Of a stretch of 64,000 nt of DNA, positions 56,651 through 64,000 are shown piece by piece (within the stretch, counting starts at the first letter, position 1; each line of letters begins with the position of its first letter). The stretch is taken from the NCBI RefSeq assembly GCF_001570585.1, contig NZ_BBXF01000004.1, positions 434,001 through 498,000 of the forward strand, read 5' to 3'. The stretch is from Herbidospora daliensis (GTDB lineage: Bacteria > Actinomycetota > Actinomycetes > Streptosporangiales > Streptosporangiaceae). Under the pieces are notes generated by a model. It did no database searches and was not told the DNA's origin. It saw nothing but the letters and a program-made list of their open reading frames with translations. Made by a program: the position numbers and the translations under genes.

Positions 56651-59020
56651 CTATGACCCCCCTAGTCCTGATTTCCGCAGTTGTTCCAGCCGTTGTGTCA
56701 GCTCCGGCAGGTCGAAACCCCAGATCAAACCTGCCGTATGAATGTCGGAACTGAGCGACAACAGCGCGACTCCTGCGAGGACCACCGCCACCACCCCCAC
56801 GATGGCCGCGACCCCGATCGCCATACCCCTGGTGGGGAACAGCGATGCCAGCGTACGGCGTACCTGGCGGGTGGGGGCCTCGACGGCCGGGCCGGCGCAG
56901 ATCGTCCAGAGGGCGACCGCGACGCCCCAGCCGAGAGTGGCGGGGATGTCCATTTTCGTGAGCACCGTCAGCAGCAGCGTGACGGGGATGCCGAGGATGA
57001 GGCCGTAGAAGATGAGGCCCAGCGTCGCCCCGGCCGACCTGGCCAGCGCGGCGGGCTCGTTGAGCACCCGGAACACGTCGCCCGCCGCCGCGCTGACCTG
57101 CCGCTGGCCGTTGAGCTGCGGCTGGGCGATGTCGGCGGCGCGGAACAGGATGACGCTCGGGATGACCAGCAGCGCGGCCAGCGTCGGCGCGATGGCCGCG
57201 CCGCCGAGCAGCGCGACCTGCATGAGCACGCTCGCCACGCCGTAGGCCCGGGAGCGCTGCAACATGGCGCCCGGACGCGCGCTCGGGTTGTGCAGCGGCG
57301 GGGGCGGCGGCACACGCAGCGTCTCCAGGAACGGCGCCGGCTTGGGCTGGTGGACCTGCGGCGTGCGCTCGTAGAGCTCCGCGGGCTGCTCGAAGAACGC
57401 CTGCTGCGGGTTCTGCTGCTGAGACTGGCGCAACTCCTCGGGCCGGACCCGGCGCGTGGGCAGGTCGCCGTCGCGCGGCTGCTCCCACCCGCCCTGACCG
57501 GCCCGGCGCGTCGGCATGTCGCCGTCGTTCCAGCCGCCCTGCTGACCCGGCATCCGGGTGGGGATGTCGCCCTCACCGGAGAGCCCGGCCCTGCGCAGGT
57601 CGTCGCCGGTGACCCGGACCGTCGGGAACGGATCGCCGCCGCCCCGGCCGGGCACGTGCCCGGGACCGGACGGGTTGACGGCCTGCCGCGGCGCGGTGGG
57701 CTCGGCGGGACCGGGACTCGCACCGGGGTTCTGACCGGTGTTCGGCCCGGTGTTCGGCCCGGTGTTCGGGTGGCCGGCGAGGCCGGACGGACCGGTCCCG
57801 TGCTGATGGGCGGCGCTCTGCCCGGTCTGCCCCGGATAGCCGGATGCGCCGGTGCCCGGATGAGCCGGTGAAGGCCGCCCGGCACCGGTGCCGGGGCCCG
57901 TCTGGCCCGGGTAGTGGTTCGGGCGGTTCGGGTGGCCCTGGGTCGGGCGGACGTCGCTCGTCGGGATCGGCTCGGCCGGGGGCTGGTGACCCGCGTAGGG
58001 GGTGTCGTTCAGGAGGGAGACGTACTCCTCCTGGGCCGGCTGGCGGCGGACGACCGGGGTGATCAGCGGGTTGGCCTTGGGACCGGCCACGGGCTGGTTG
58101 ACCTGGTCGTTCGACGGGGGCCGCGGCGTGGGCGGCGGGCCCTCGACGCCGAAGACGGCGATCGGCTGGCCGTGGTCGTCGATGTTGGGGACCGTGGTGA
58201 CCTCGTCGGGCACCCGGGGACGCCGCGCCTGCGGCATCAGCCGGGCCACCTGCTCGCGCAGCTCGACCGCGCGGGGACGCCGCGAGGGGTCGCGCTGGAA
58301 GGCAGCGCGCAGCACGGCCTGGATCACCGGCGGGGCGGCGTCGACGTTGGCCTTGCCCGAGGTGATGTTGAAGAAGATCATCTCCAGCGTGCCCTTGCCG
58401 AACGGCGGCAGGCCGGTCGCGGCGTAGAGCAGGGTGCCGGCCCAGGCGTGCACGTCGACCTCGGGGCCGGCCTCGTGACCCTCGATGATCTCGGGGGCCA
58501 GGTAGCCGGGGGTGCCGATGAACATGCCGGTCTGGGTCAGCCGGGTCGCGTCGACCGCCTGCGCGATGCCGAAGTCGATCAGCACCGGGTCGCCGTCGAG
58601 CATGAGCACGTTGCCCGGCTTGAGGTCGCGGTGGATGACCCCGGCCGCGTGGACGGCCGACAACGCGTCGGCCACGCCGTAGGCGATCTTCAGCAGACCC
58701 TCGACCGACATCGGGCCGTCGGTCTTGATCAGGTCGTCGAGGGGTTTGCCGGGGACGTAGCGCGTGACGATGTAGGGCCGCTGGCCCGTCACGTCGGCGT
58801 CGACGACCTCGGCGATGTAGGGGTTGCGGACCCGCCGCATCGTCTCGACCTCGCGGGAGAGCCGGCGGCGCGCGGTGTCGTCGCCGGCGACCTCCGGGCG
58901 CAGCACCTTGACGGCCACCTGCCTGCCGTGAGGATCGAGGGCCAGGTGGACCACGCCCATGCCGCCTTCACCGAGCCGCCTGAGCAGCCGGTAGGGGCCA
59001 AGTCGGTCGTCCTGATTCAT
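56651..59020 (-). CDS. Ser/Thr protein kinase with Gly/Pro-rich linker and membrane tail (STPK 3)
   Basis: 789 residues. Kinase domain (about 8-270): LGEGGMGVVHLALD, Lys38, VIHRDLKPGNVL, DFGIAQ, GTPGYLAPEIIEG. A long low-complexity linker (about 290-540) is rich in Pro/Gly/Thr with repeated NTGPNTGPNTGQN and TRR/TRM motifs (DIPTRMPGQ, DMPTRRAGQ, DLPTRRVRP). It is followed by about four C-terminal helices (MLQRSRAYGVASVLMQVALL onward). First gene of the kinase tandem. The 106-bp gap upstream contains a TATGGT hexamer 9 nt before the ATG. Confidence 0.95.
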   Translation of the reverse strand: MNQDDRLGPYRLLRRLGEGGMGVVHLALDPHGRQVAVKVLRPEVAGDDTARRRLSREVETMRRVRNPYIAEVVDADVTGQRPYIVTRYVPGKPLDDLIKTDGPMSVEGLLKIAYGVADALSAVHAAGVIHRDLKPGNVLMLDGDPVLIDFGIAQAVDATRLTQTGMFIGTPGYLAPEIIEGHEAGPEVDVHAWAGTLLYAATGLPPFGKGTLEMIFFNITSGKANVDAAPPVIQAVLRAAFQRDPSRRPRAVELREQVARLMPQARRPRVPDEVTTVPNIDDHGQPIAVFGVEGPPPTPRPPSNDQVNQPVAGPKANPLITPVVRRQPAQEEYVSLLNDTPYAGHQPPAEPIPTSDVRPTQGHPNRPNHYPGQTGPGTGAGRPSPAHPGTGASGYPGQTGQSAAHQHGTGPSGLAGHPNTGPNTGPNTGQNPGASPGPAEPTAPRQAVNPSGPGHVPGRGGGDPFPTVRVTGDDLRRAGLSGEGDIPTRMPGQQGGWNDGDMPTRRAGQGGWEQPRDGDLPTRRVRPEELRQSQQQNPQQAFFEQPAELYERTPQVHQPKPAPFLETLRVPPPPPLHNPSARPGAMLQRSRAYGVASVLMQVALLGGAAIAPTLAALLVIPSVILFRAADIAQPQLNGQRQVSAAAGDVFRVLNEPAALARSAGATLGLIFYGLILGIPVTLLLTVLTKMDIPATLGWGVAVALWTICAGPAVEAPTRQVRRTLASLFPTRGMAIGVAAIVGVVAVVLAGVALLSLSSDIHTAGLIWGFDLPELTQRLEQLRKSGLGGS

Positions 59021-59126
59021 GCCTTAAGCACCATACCGACTAAAACACCGCCCATGAGTGAACCATCAGGCCACATTCCTGCCCTGTACAACGGCAGGAT
59101 TGGTCCAACGGTTTCCCACCCTACGG

Positions 59127-59639
59127 TCACAAAGTGAGCAACAGCACCTCGCCCTGGGTGGCGGTGACGAGATCACTACCGGAAAGCGCCAGCTTGGACC
59201 GGCGAAGGCCGCTGCCGATGACGACGAAGTCGCGGCGGGTCACGTTTTCGTCAACGAGCACCGGCCAGCCCTCGGGCAGCCCGATCGGGGTGATTCCTCC
59301 GTATTCCATCCCGGTCAGCGAGACGGCGTCGTCCATGGGCGCGAAGGAGATCTTGCGGGCGTCGAGGTGGCGGCGGACGATCCCGTTGATGTCGGCCCGG
59401 TGGGTGGCCAGCACCATGACGGCCGCGTAGCGGGTCTCGCCGCCGCGCTTGGCCGCCACGACGACGCAGTTGGCCGAGTCTTCGGGGGCGACGCCGTACT
59501 GCTCGCAGAAGGCGGCGGTGTCGGCCAGGCCGGGGTCGATGGCGGCCGCCCGCAGGTCGATCTTCAGGTCGGGCACGGCCTTCGCCACCGGTTCGGCCAG
59601 CAGGTCGAGGTGGTCGGCGGCCGGGAGCCAGTCGAGCAT
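59127..59639 (-). CDS. YbaK/ProX-type aminoacyl-tRNA deacylase
   Basis: 170 residues of the YbaK/EbsC superfamily, trans-editing proteins that hydrolyse mischarged aminoacyl-tRNA: NCVVVAAKRGGETRYAAVMV, HLDARKISFAP, EYGGITPIGLPEGWPVLVDE and VIGSGLRRSKLALSG. The invariant Lys of the family is probably in VVAAKRGG. ATG 59639 overlaps the upstream amine oxidase stop (ATGA), making it the last gene of a four-gene operon. Confidence 0.9.
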   Translation of the reverse strand: MLDWLPAADHLDLLAEPVAKAVPDLKIDLRAAAIDPGLADTAAFCEQYGVAPEDSANCVVVAAKRGGETRYAAVMVLATHRADINGIVRRHLDARKISFAPMDDAVSLTGMEYGGITPIGLPEGWPVLVDENVTRRDFVVIGSGLRRSKLALSGSDLVTATQGEVLLLTL

Positions 59640-61138
59640 CAGTTCTCCTTCAGCGCCCTCTCGTGGATCGAGAGCACTGCCTTGCGTGCGGACTCGAAGG
59701 CCCCAGCCTGCCAGGCCACCAGGCCGGTCAGCCAGTCGCCCGCCAGGTAGATGCGGCCGTGGGTCTGCTCGACCACGTTCTGCAGGCCGACGTTCATCAT
59801 GGCCTCGACATGGGGGCGGTTCGCCCACGACATGGAGACGCTCGACAGCAGGTCCTTCCGGTAGCGCGGCCCGTGGACCTGTTCGCCGGCGCGCAGCGCC
59901 CGTTCGAGGCGGGCGGCCGGGGACAGGGCGTCGTAGGCGGCGGCCTGGTCGGCCAGGTTGTAGTAGCCGACCAGCAGACCCCGGCGTTCGTGGAAGCCGT
60001 GGGAGGGATACCAGATGCGGCCGATGTCGAGGTCGGTCTCGCTGGTGCCGCCGTAGATCTTCTCGTCGAGCTCCCACCAGCGGCGGCCGTACTCCAGTCC
60101 GAGTTTGCCGCCGGCGAAGAGGAAGCCCCCGCCCAGCCGGAAGACGACCTCCTGCGGGAGCGAGCTCGGGACCCGGGCCAGGATGTGCGGGGGCAGGGTG
60201 GCGACGCAGTAGTCGGCCCGGACCGCGCCGTTCCGGTGCTCGACGACGACCTCGCGTCCGGTGTCGGTGATCTTCGTGGCCGGGGTGCCGGTCCTGATCC
60301 GGTGGCGGCCGACGTTGGCGACCAGGGCGTCCACGATGCGGTCCATGCCGCCGACCGGCTGGAACATGGGCATGGCCTGGTCGTGGGCCAGGTCCCAGGT
60401 CAGCGCGTAGGGGATGCGGTAGCCCAGCACCTCGCCGACCGACGGGATCGCGCCGGGGTCGGCGCGGCGTTCGCCGCCCTCGTAGGTGAGCTGCTCGCCG
60501 AGCTGGCCGAACTCGCGCAGCAGGTCGAGCAGGTTGGTCTTGTCGTCGGCGGTCAGGTCGGCGTCGAGGGCGCCCTGGTTCGCCGCCTTGGCCAGCAGTT
60601 CCGACAGGTGGCCCTGGGTGTCGGCGCGGGCGGTGCGCAGCCGGATGGACTTGCCCGAGGTGTGGACGTAGGCGTCGGCGTTGGAGTTGACGAAGATCTC
60701 CAGGGGCACGCCCAGCTCGCGGCAGTAGTCCATGGTGAGCATCCACTGCGCGATGCGGGCCGGGCCGGCGTTGAAGTAGGTGCCCTCGCGGAAGGCGGCC
60801 CGCTGGGTGGCCCCGCCGATCTCGGTGATCTCGTCGCCGCCGCGGATGGTCAGGTTCCGGCCGCCGACCTTCTTGGCGGCCTCCAGGATCGTGACGTCGT
60901 ACCCGGCCTTGAGCAGTTCGTAGGCGGCGGCGAGACCGGCGATGCCGGCGCCGAGGATGACGACGCGTTTGGGCGAGCGGCCGGTCAGGGTGAAGTCGCC
61001 CGGCTGGGGCGCGGTGTAGGTGGTCGACTGGCTCGACGGGACGAGCCCGAGCGCGCCCATCGCGGCCAGCATGGCGCCGGCTCCCCCGGCGACGCCGAGG
61101 CCGTGGAGGAGAGCCCTGCGGCTTAACTCACCTGTCAC
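59639..61138 (-). CDS. Flavin amine oxidase (L-amino-acid/monoamine oxidase type) with Tat signal
   Basis: 499 residues. The N-terminus LSRRALLHGLGVAGGAGAML is a twin-arginine signal, so the folded flavoprotein is probably exported. FAD-binding RVVILGAGIAGLAAAYELLK and EAAKKVGGRNLTIRGG, and the C-terminal YLAGDWLTGLVAWQAGAFES cover the cofactor. It oxidises an amine or amino acid to the imine with H2O2. The GTG at 61138 overlaps the D-aminopeptidase stop (GTGA). The open frame further upstream lies inside that gene. Confidence 0.92.
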   Translation of the reverse strand: MTGELSRRALLHGLGVAGGAGAMLAAMGALGLVPSSQSTTYTAPQPGDFTLTGRSPKRVVILGAGIAGLAAAYELLKAGYDVTILEAAKKVGGRNLTIRGGDEITEIGGATQRAAFREGTYFNAGPARIAQWMLTMDYCRELGVPLEIFVNSNADAYVHTSGKSIRLRTARADTQGHLSELLAKAANQGALDADLTADDKTNLLDLLREFGQLGEQLTYEGGERRADPGAIPSVGEVLGYRIPYALTWDLAHDQAMPMFQPVGGMDRIVDALVANVGRHRIRTGTPATKITDTGREVVVEHRNGAVRADYCVATLPPHILARVPSSLPQEVVFRLGGGFLFAGGKLGLEYGRRWWELDEKIYGGTSETDLDIGRIWYPSHGFHERRGLLVGYYNLADQAAAYDALSPAARLERALRAGEQVHGPRYRKDLLSSVSMSWANRPHVEAMMNVGLQNVVEQTHGRIYLAGDWLTGLVAWQAGAFESARKAVLSIHERALKEN

Positions 61139-61977
61139 CCATATACACCGCTTCCGCACGCGACCTGGCCGGCGATCATGGCGTACAGCCCGAAGAGTGC
61201 CATGATCTCCCGGTAGTCGGGCGTTGTGAACTCGGTGTTCCTTGCCGATTTGCGCCGGGTTCCCGGGATGATCGCGCAGGCCGAGGCGATGGCGGTGCTG
61301 TTCCACTCCACTTCGAGCGTGTACGGCGGCTCCATCACATAGGGCCGGAAGTCGGCCAGCCGGTTCAGCGCGGTGAAGGTCGACTCCTCGATCTTCCGCT
61401 GCGCCACCGCGATCGGCAGCAGTTCGGCGGCGAACATGTCGATGCCCTGCTTGACGGCGACCGTCTCGACGTCGCCGAGCACCTCGCGCGCCTCCTCGCA
61501 GACCGCGACGTCGCCGGTGACCAGCACGACCGGCACCCCGACGAACCCGGCGAACGCGGCCACCAGCCGGGGCTCGCCGCAGATCTCGCCGTTCAGCCAG
61601 ACGTTCTGGATCTCCTTGCCCATCCACGTGTGGTTGAGCACGCCGTGGGAGACCCCGGCCCGCGCGTGGTAGCCGGCGAAGATCGCGGCGTCGAAGCCCT
61701 CGGTGAGGCCCTGGCCCATGCGGTGGGGCTTGCCGGGGCCGCGGATCAGGGTGGCGCGGGAGTCGAGCTGGTCGATGCGCAGGTTCCTGGTCGAGCCGTG
61801 GGCGTCGTTGACCAGCACCTGCGTCGCCCCGGCGGCGAACGCGCCCCGGATGACGGCGTTGGCGTCGCCGGTCATGAACTCACAGCCGCGCTCGTAGCCC
61901 CGGCCGCCGTGGTGCATCTCCTCGGGGTCGGTGAGCCCGGTTATGCCCTCCATGTCGACGGACAGGTAAACCCGCAT
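61135..61977 (-). CDS. dppA: M55 family D-aminopeptidase (DppA-like)
   Basis: 280 residues. Metal ligands of Bacillus DppA are matched by position: D8 and E10 in YLSVDMEGITG, H60 in LVNDAHGSTRN, H104 in FAGYHARAG, plus the NHTWMGKEIQNVWLNG segment. DppA forms decameric rings that release N-terminal D-amino acids. ATG 61977 overlaps the preceding small gene's stop (ATGA), and its own stop overlaps the amine oxidase start. Confidence 0.93.
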   Translation of the reverse strand: MRVYLSVDMEGITGLTDPEEMHHGGRGYERGCEFMTGDANAVIRGAFAAGATQVLVNDAHGSTRNLRIDQLDSRATLIRGPGKPHRMGQGLTEGFDAAIFAGYHARAGVSHGVLNHTWMGKEIQNVWLNGEICGEPRLVAAFAGFVGVPVVLVTGDVAVCEEAREVLGDVETVAVKQGIDMFAAELLPIAVAQRKIEESTFTALNRLADFRPYVMEPPYTLEVEWNSTAIASACAIIPGTRRKSARNTEFTTPDYREIMALFGLYAMIAGQVACGSGVYG

Positions 61978-62177
61978 CAGTAGCTCCGCAATCGATCGAC
62001 CTCACGGCGCAGCGCCACCACTTCCCGGCGGAGCATCTGGATCTCCCAGAGCGCCTCCTTCATGTCCTGCGCGTGGTCGGCCCGGGTGACGTACCGGGCG
62101 TCGACCCGGACGCGGACGGCCCGGCGGAGCCGGGGCGGGGCGAGCACGCGAAGCATGAGGCGGAGGACGGACCGCAT
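61977..62177 (-). CDS. Small basic coiled-coil protein (66 aa)
   Basis: Starts MRSVLRLMLRVLAPPRLRRA, strongly basic and amphipathic, and ends with heptad-patterned EALWEIQMLRREVVALRREV DRLRSY, a probable coiled coil. No signal peptide. ATG 62177 is preferred because the longer frame to 62228 reads into non-coding-like sequence. First gene of the M55/oxidase/YbaK operon by an ATGA overlap. It resembles short DUF6752-like actinobacterial proteins, with low certainty. Confidence 0.65.
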   Translation of the reverse strand: MRSVLRLMLRVLAPPRLRRAVRVRVDARYVTRADHAQDMKEALWEIQMLRREVVALRREVDRLRSY

Positions 62178-62239
62178 GAGCGGCAACCCTAGCCGGGATG
62201 CGAGGAACGTTCCGCACCCAATGGTCACAATAACCGCAC

Positions 62240-62273
62240 GGGACCGGTTCCCCCGCCAGGGGGAACCGGTCCC
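62240..62273 (-). terminator. Terminator of the alpha-glucan phosphorylase gene
   Basis: Perfect 15-bp stem GGGACCGGTTCCCCC (62240-62254) with 62259-62273, 4-nt loop, 12 bp past the stop. No U-tract. Confidence 0.9.
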
Positions 62274-62285
62274 TTAGGTAGATCC

Positions 62286-64000
62286 TTAGCGGAGCGTGCC
62301 GTTGGTCATGCCGGCCGGCTCCTCGGGCACCGCGATCAGGCCGAGCTCGGCGGGCGAGGCCATCAGCGGGTGGAAGGGCACCACCCTGACCGAGTAGCCG
62401 AACGCGCCGGTCCGGTCGAGCGGGATGATCCCGGTGAAGGTGGCGTGGCCGTCGTCGTCGAGCGAGCCGACGGTCAGCTTCACGTGGTTGGGCTCGATCA
62501 GCTCGTCGTGCTGGCCGACCCGGCCGTAGGCGGCCTGCACCTCGACGTCTTCGGGCGACAGCTCGCCCAGTGCGATCGTGGCGTTGACCTCCATGGCGAC
62601 CCCCAGCTCCGGGGTGTCGCCGATGCCGGCCGTCTCGACGTGCTCGACCCGGACGGCGGGCCAGGCCTGCGAGACCCGCAGCTTCCAGGCCGCGAACGCC
62701 TTGGCCTGGGCGTAGCCGTCGCCCGACAGGGTCTTGGCGGCGCCGGCCGCCGGGCTGTAGAGCTCCACGACGTAGTCGCGCAGCATGCGCCCGGCCAGCA
62801 CCTTCGGCCCGAGCGAGCTGAGGGTGTGCTTGACCATCTCCAGCCAGCGGCGCGGCAGGCCGTCGGCGGCCCGGTCGTAGAACCGGTCGGCGACCTCGCG
62901 CTCGATCAGGTCGTAGAGGGCGTTGGCCTCCAGCTCGTCACGCCGTTCGGGGTCGGAGACGCCATCGGCGGTCGGGATGGCCCAGCCGTTGTTGCCGTCG
63001 AACCACTCGTCCCACCAGCCGTCGCGGATCGACAGGTTCAGGCCGCCGTTGAGGGCGGCCTTCATGCCGGAGGTGCCGCACGCCTCCAGCGGGCGCAGCG
63101 GGTTGTTCATCCAGACGTCGCAACCCTGGACGAGCAGCTGGCCGACGGTCATGTCGTAGTCGGGCAGGAAGACGATGCGGTGGCGCACGTCCTCCATGTC
63201 GGCGAACTTGATGATCTGCTGGATGAGCTTCTTGCCGCCCTCGTCGGCCGGGTGGGCCTTGCCCGCGATCACGATCTGGACCGGCTTGACCGGGTCGAGC
63301 AGCAGCGCGCGCAGCCGCTCGGGGTCGCGCAGCATCAGCGTGAGCCGCTTGTAGGAGGGCACCCGGCGGGCGAAGCCGATGGTCAGCACGTCGGGCGACA
63401 GGGCCTCGTCGGTCCAGGTCAGCTCGGCGTCGGAGGCGCCGCGCTGCCGCCACGACCTGCGCAGGCGCTTGCGGGCGTCGTTGACCAGGTTGGCGCGCAG
63501 CTGGCCGCGGATCGTCCAGAGGTCGGCGTCGGAGAGCTTCTGGACGCCCTCCCAGCCCTGGGCGCGCTCGACGATCGTCGGCAGCTCCTTGCCGGCCAGC
63601 TCCATGACCTCGCGGCCGACCCACGTGGGGGCGTGCACGCCGTTGGTGATCGAGCCGATCGGGATCTCCGACAGGTCGAAGCCCGGCCACAGGCCCTGGA
63701 ACATGCCCCGGCTGACCTCGCCGTGCAGGACCGACACGCCGTTGACCCGCTGGGCCAGGCGCATGCCCATGACGGCCATGTTGAACACGGCCTTCTCGCC
63801 GTCGCCGGTGTCGGGCTCGGCGCCGAGGGCCAGGATGCGGTCGACCGGCACGGTCGGCCAGGCGTTGTCGCCGCCGAACTGGCGGGCGATCATGTCGGCC
63901 GGGAAGCGGTCGATGCCGGCCGGGACCGGGGTGTGGGTGGTGAAGACGGTGCCGGCCCGGACCGCCTCCAGGGCCTCGTCGAACGACAGGCGGGCCTCGG
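62286..64000 (-). CDS. glgP: Alpha-glucan (glycogen/maltodextrin) phosphorylase, 5' part outside the window
   Basis: GT35 family, PLP-dependent, releasing glucose-1-phosphate. The visible 571 codons include FTTHTPVPAGIDRFPAD, GSITNGVHAPTWVGREV, QIVIAGKAHPADEGGKKLIQ and the PLP-phosphate region NPLRPLEACGTSGMKAALNG. The frame continues through base 64000 without an upstream start, and conserved residues precede the ATG at 63893, so the start lies beyond the window. Followed by a strong hairpin. Confidence 0.95.
   Translation of the reverse strand, partial: EARLSFDEALEAVRAGTVFTTHTPVPAGIDRFPADMIARQFGGDNAWPTVPVDRILALGAEPDTGDGEKAVFNMAVMGMRLAQRVNGVSVLHGEVSRGMFQGLWPGFDLSEIPIGSITNGVHAPTWVGREVMELAGKELPTIVERAQGWEGVQKLSDADLWTIRGQLRANLVNDARKRLRRSWRQRGASDAELTWTDEALSPDVLTIGFARRVPSYKRLTLMLRDPERLRALLLDPVKPVQIVIAGKAHPADEGGKKLIQQIIKFADMEDVRHRIVFLPDYDMTVGQLLVQGCDVWMNNPLRPLEACGTSGMKAALNGGLNLSIRDGWWDEWFDGNNGWAIPTADGVSDPERRDELEANALYDLIEREVADRFYDRAADGLPRRWLEMVKHTLSSLGPKVLAGRMLRDYVVELYSPAAGAAKTLSGDGYAQAKAFAAWKLRVSQAWPAVRVEHVETAGIGDTPELGVAMEVNATIALGELSPEDVEVQAAYGRVGQHDELIEPNHVKLTVGSLDDDGHATFTGIIPLDRTGAFGYSVRVVPFHPLMASPAELGLIAVPEEPAGMTNGTLR

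Overview
The window is high-GC, codon-dense DNA from a filamentous-type actinomycete. Supporting signs are the strong third-position G/C bias, frequent GTG starts, ATGA/GTGA gene overlaps, and leaderless-looking starts. The gene set is also typical: DUF1707-FHA protein, VanW, PASTA-less Ser/Thr kinases, composite GGDEF-EAL proteins, and a GH6 cellulase behind a CebR-type box. From memory, the core order (mnmA/iscS, ligA, GGDEF-EAL, gatCAB, GGDEF-EAL, ilvBNC, serA, leuB, ilvE, cimA, gltX) resembles the central chromosome of Streptomyces. The accessory genes (collagen-like protein, heparinase-type lyase, M55/amine-oxidase operon) suggest a relative such as Streptosporangiales. That placement is inference.

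Layout. 1-7.7 kb: end of an M3 peptidase, a secreted protein, gltX coupled to a FAH-family gene, a small monooxygenase, a secreted heparinase-like lyase and a collagen-like secreted protein. 7.8-10.7 kb: a decayed accessory zone. It holds a gene broken twice at G6 tracts, transposase and serine-recombinase remnants, small secreted proteins with a decayed duplicate, and a 7+7 heptamer array. 10.7-25.7 kb: branched-chain amino acid and serine biosynthesis (cimA, ilvE, leuB, serA, ilvC-N-B), interrupted by an SseB-like gene, an MFS transporter, a CAP-domain protein, a DUF1707-FHA protein and a Clp-N protein. cimA and ilvB each have a leader peptide with branched-chain codons followed by a terminator. 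25.7-41 kb: two GGDEF-EAL proteins, a hydroxyacid dehydrogenase, a sugar dehydrogenase, VanW and the gatCAB operon. A two-gene ATPase/TOPRIM-like module is spliced between gatA and gatB. 41-53 kb: CebR-box cellulase, ligA, a methionine-synthase-like gene divergent from a metallo-beta-lactamase-fold hydrolase, mnmA, iscS and etfBA. Two minisatellites lie here. 53-64 kb: three tandem Ser/Thr kinases, a four-gene operon (coiled-coil protein, M55 D-aminopeptidase, Tat-type amine oxidase, YbaK deacylase), and the 3' part of an alpha-glucan phosphorylase running off the window.

How it fits together. IlvBNC, IlvE, LeuB and CimA cover most of Ile/Leu/Val synthesis, with supply probably sensed by ribosome-mediated attenuation. 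IscS feeds MnmA with sulfur. GatCAB and GltX form the indirect Gln-tRNA route. Most noteworthy are the ATPase/TOPRIM pair translationally coupled into gatCAB, a symmetric bidirectional promoter apparently driving two leaderless genes, a kinase with seven consecutive TRVL motifs, and a family of about 95-bp intergenic repeats sharing GGCGGAGCCGTAACGGA. No tRNA, rRNA, CRISPR array or intact mobile element was recognised.
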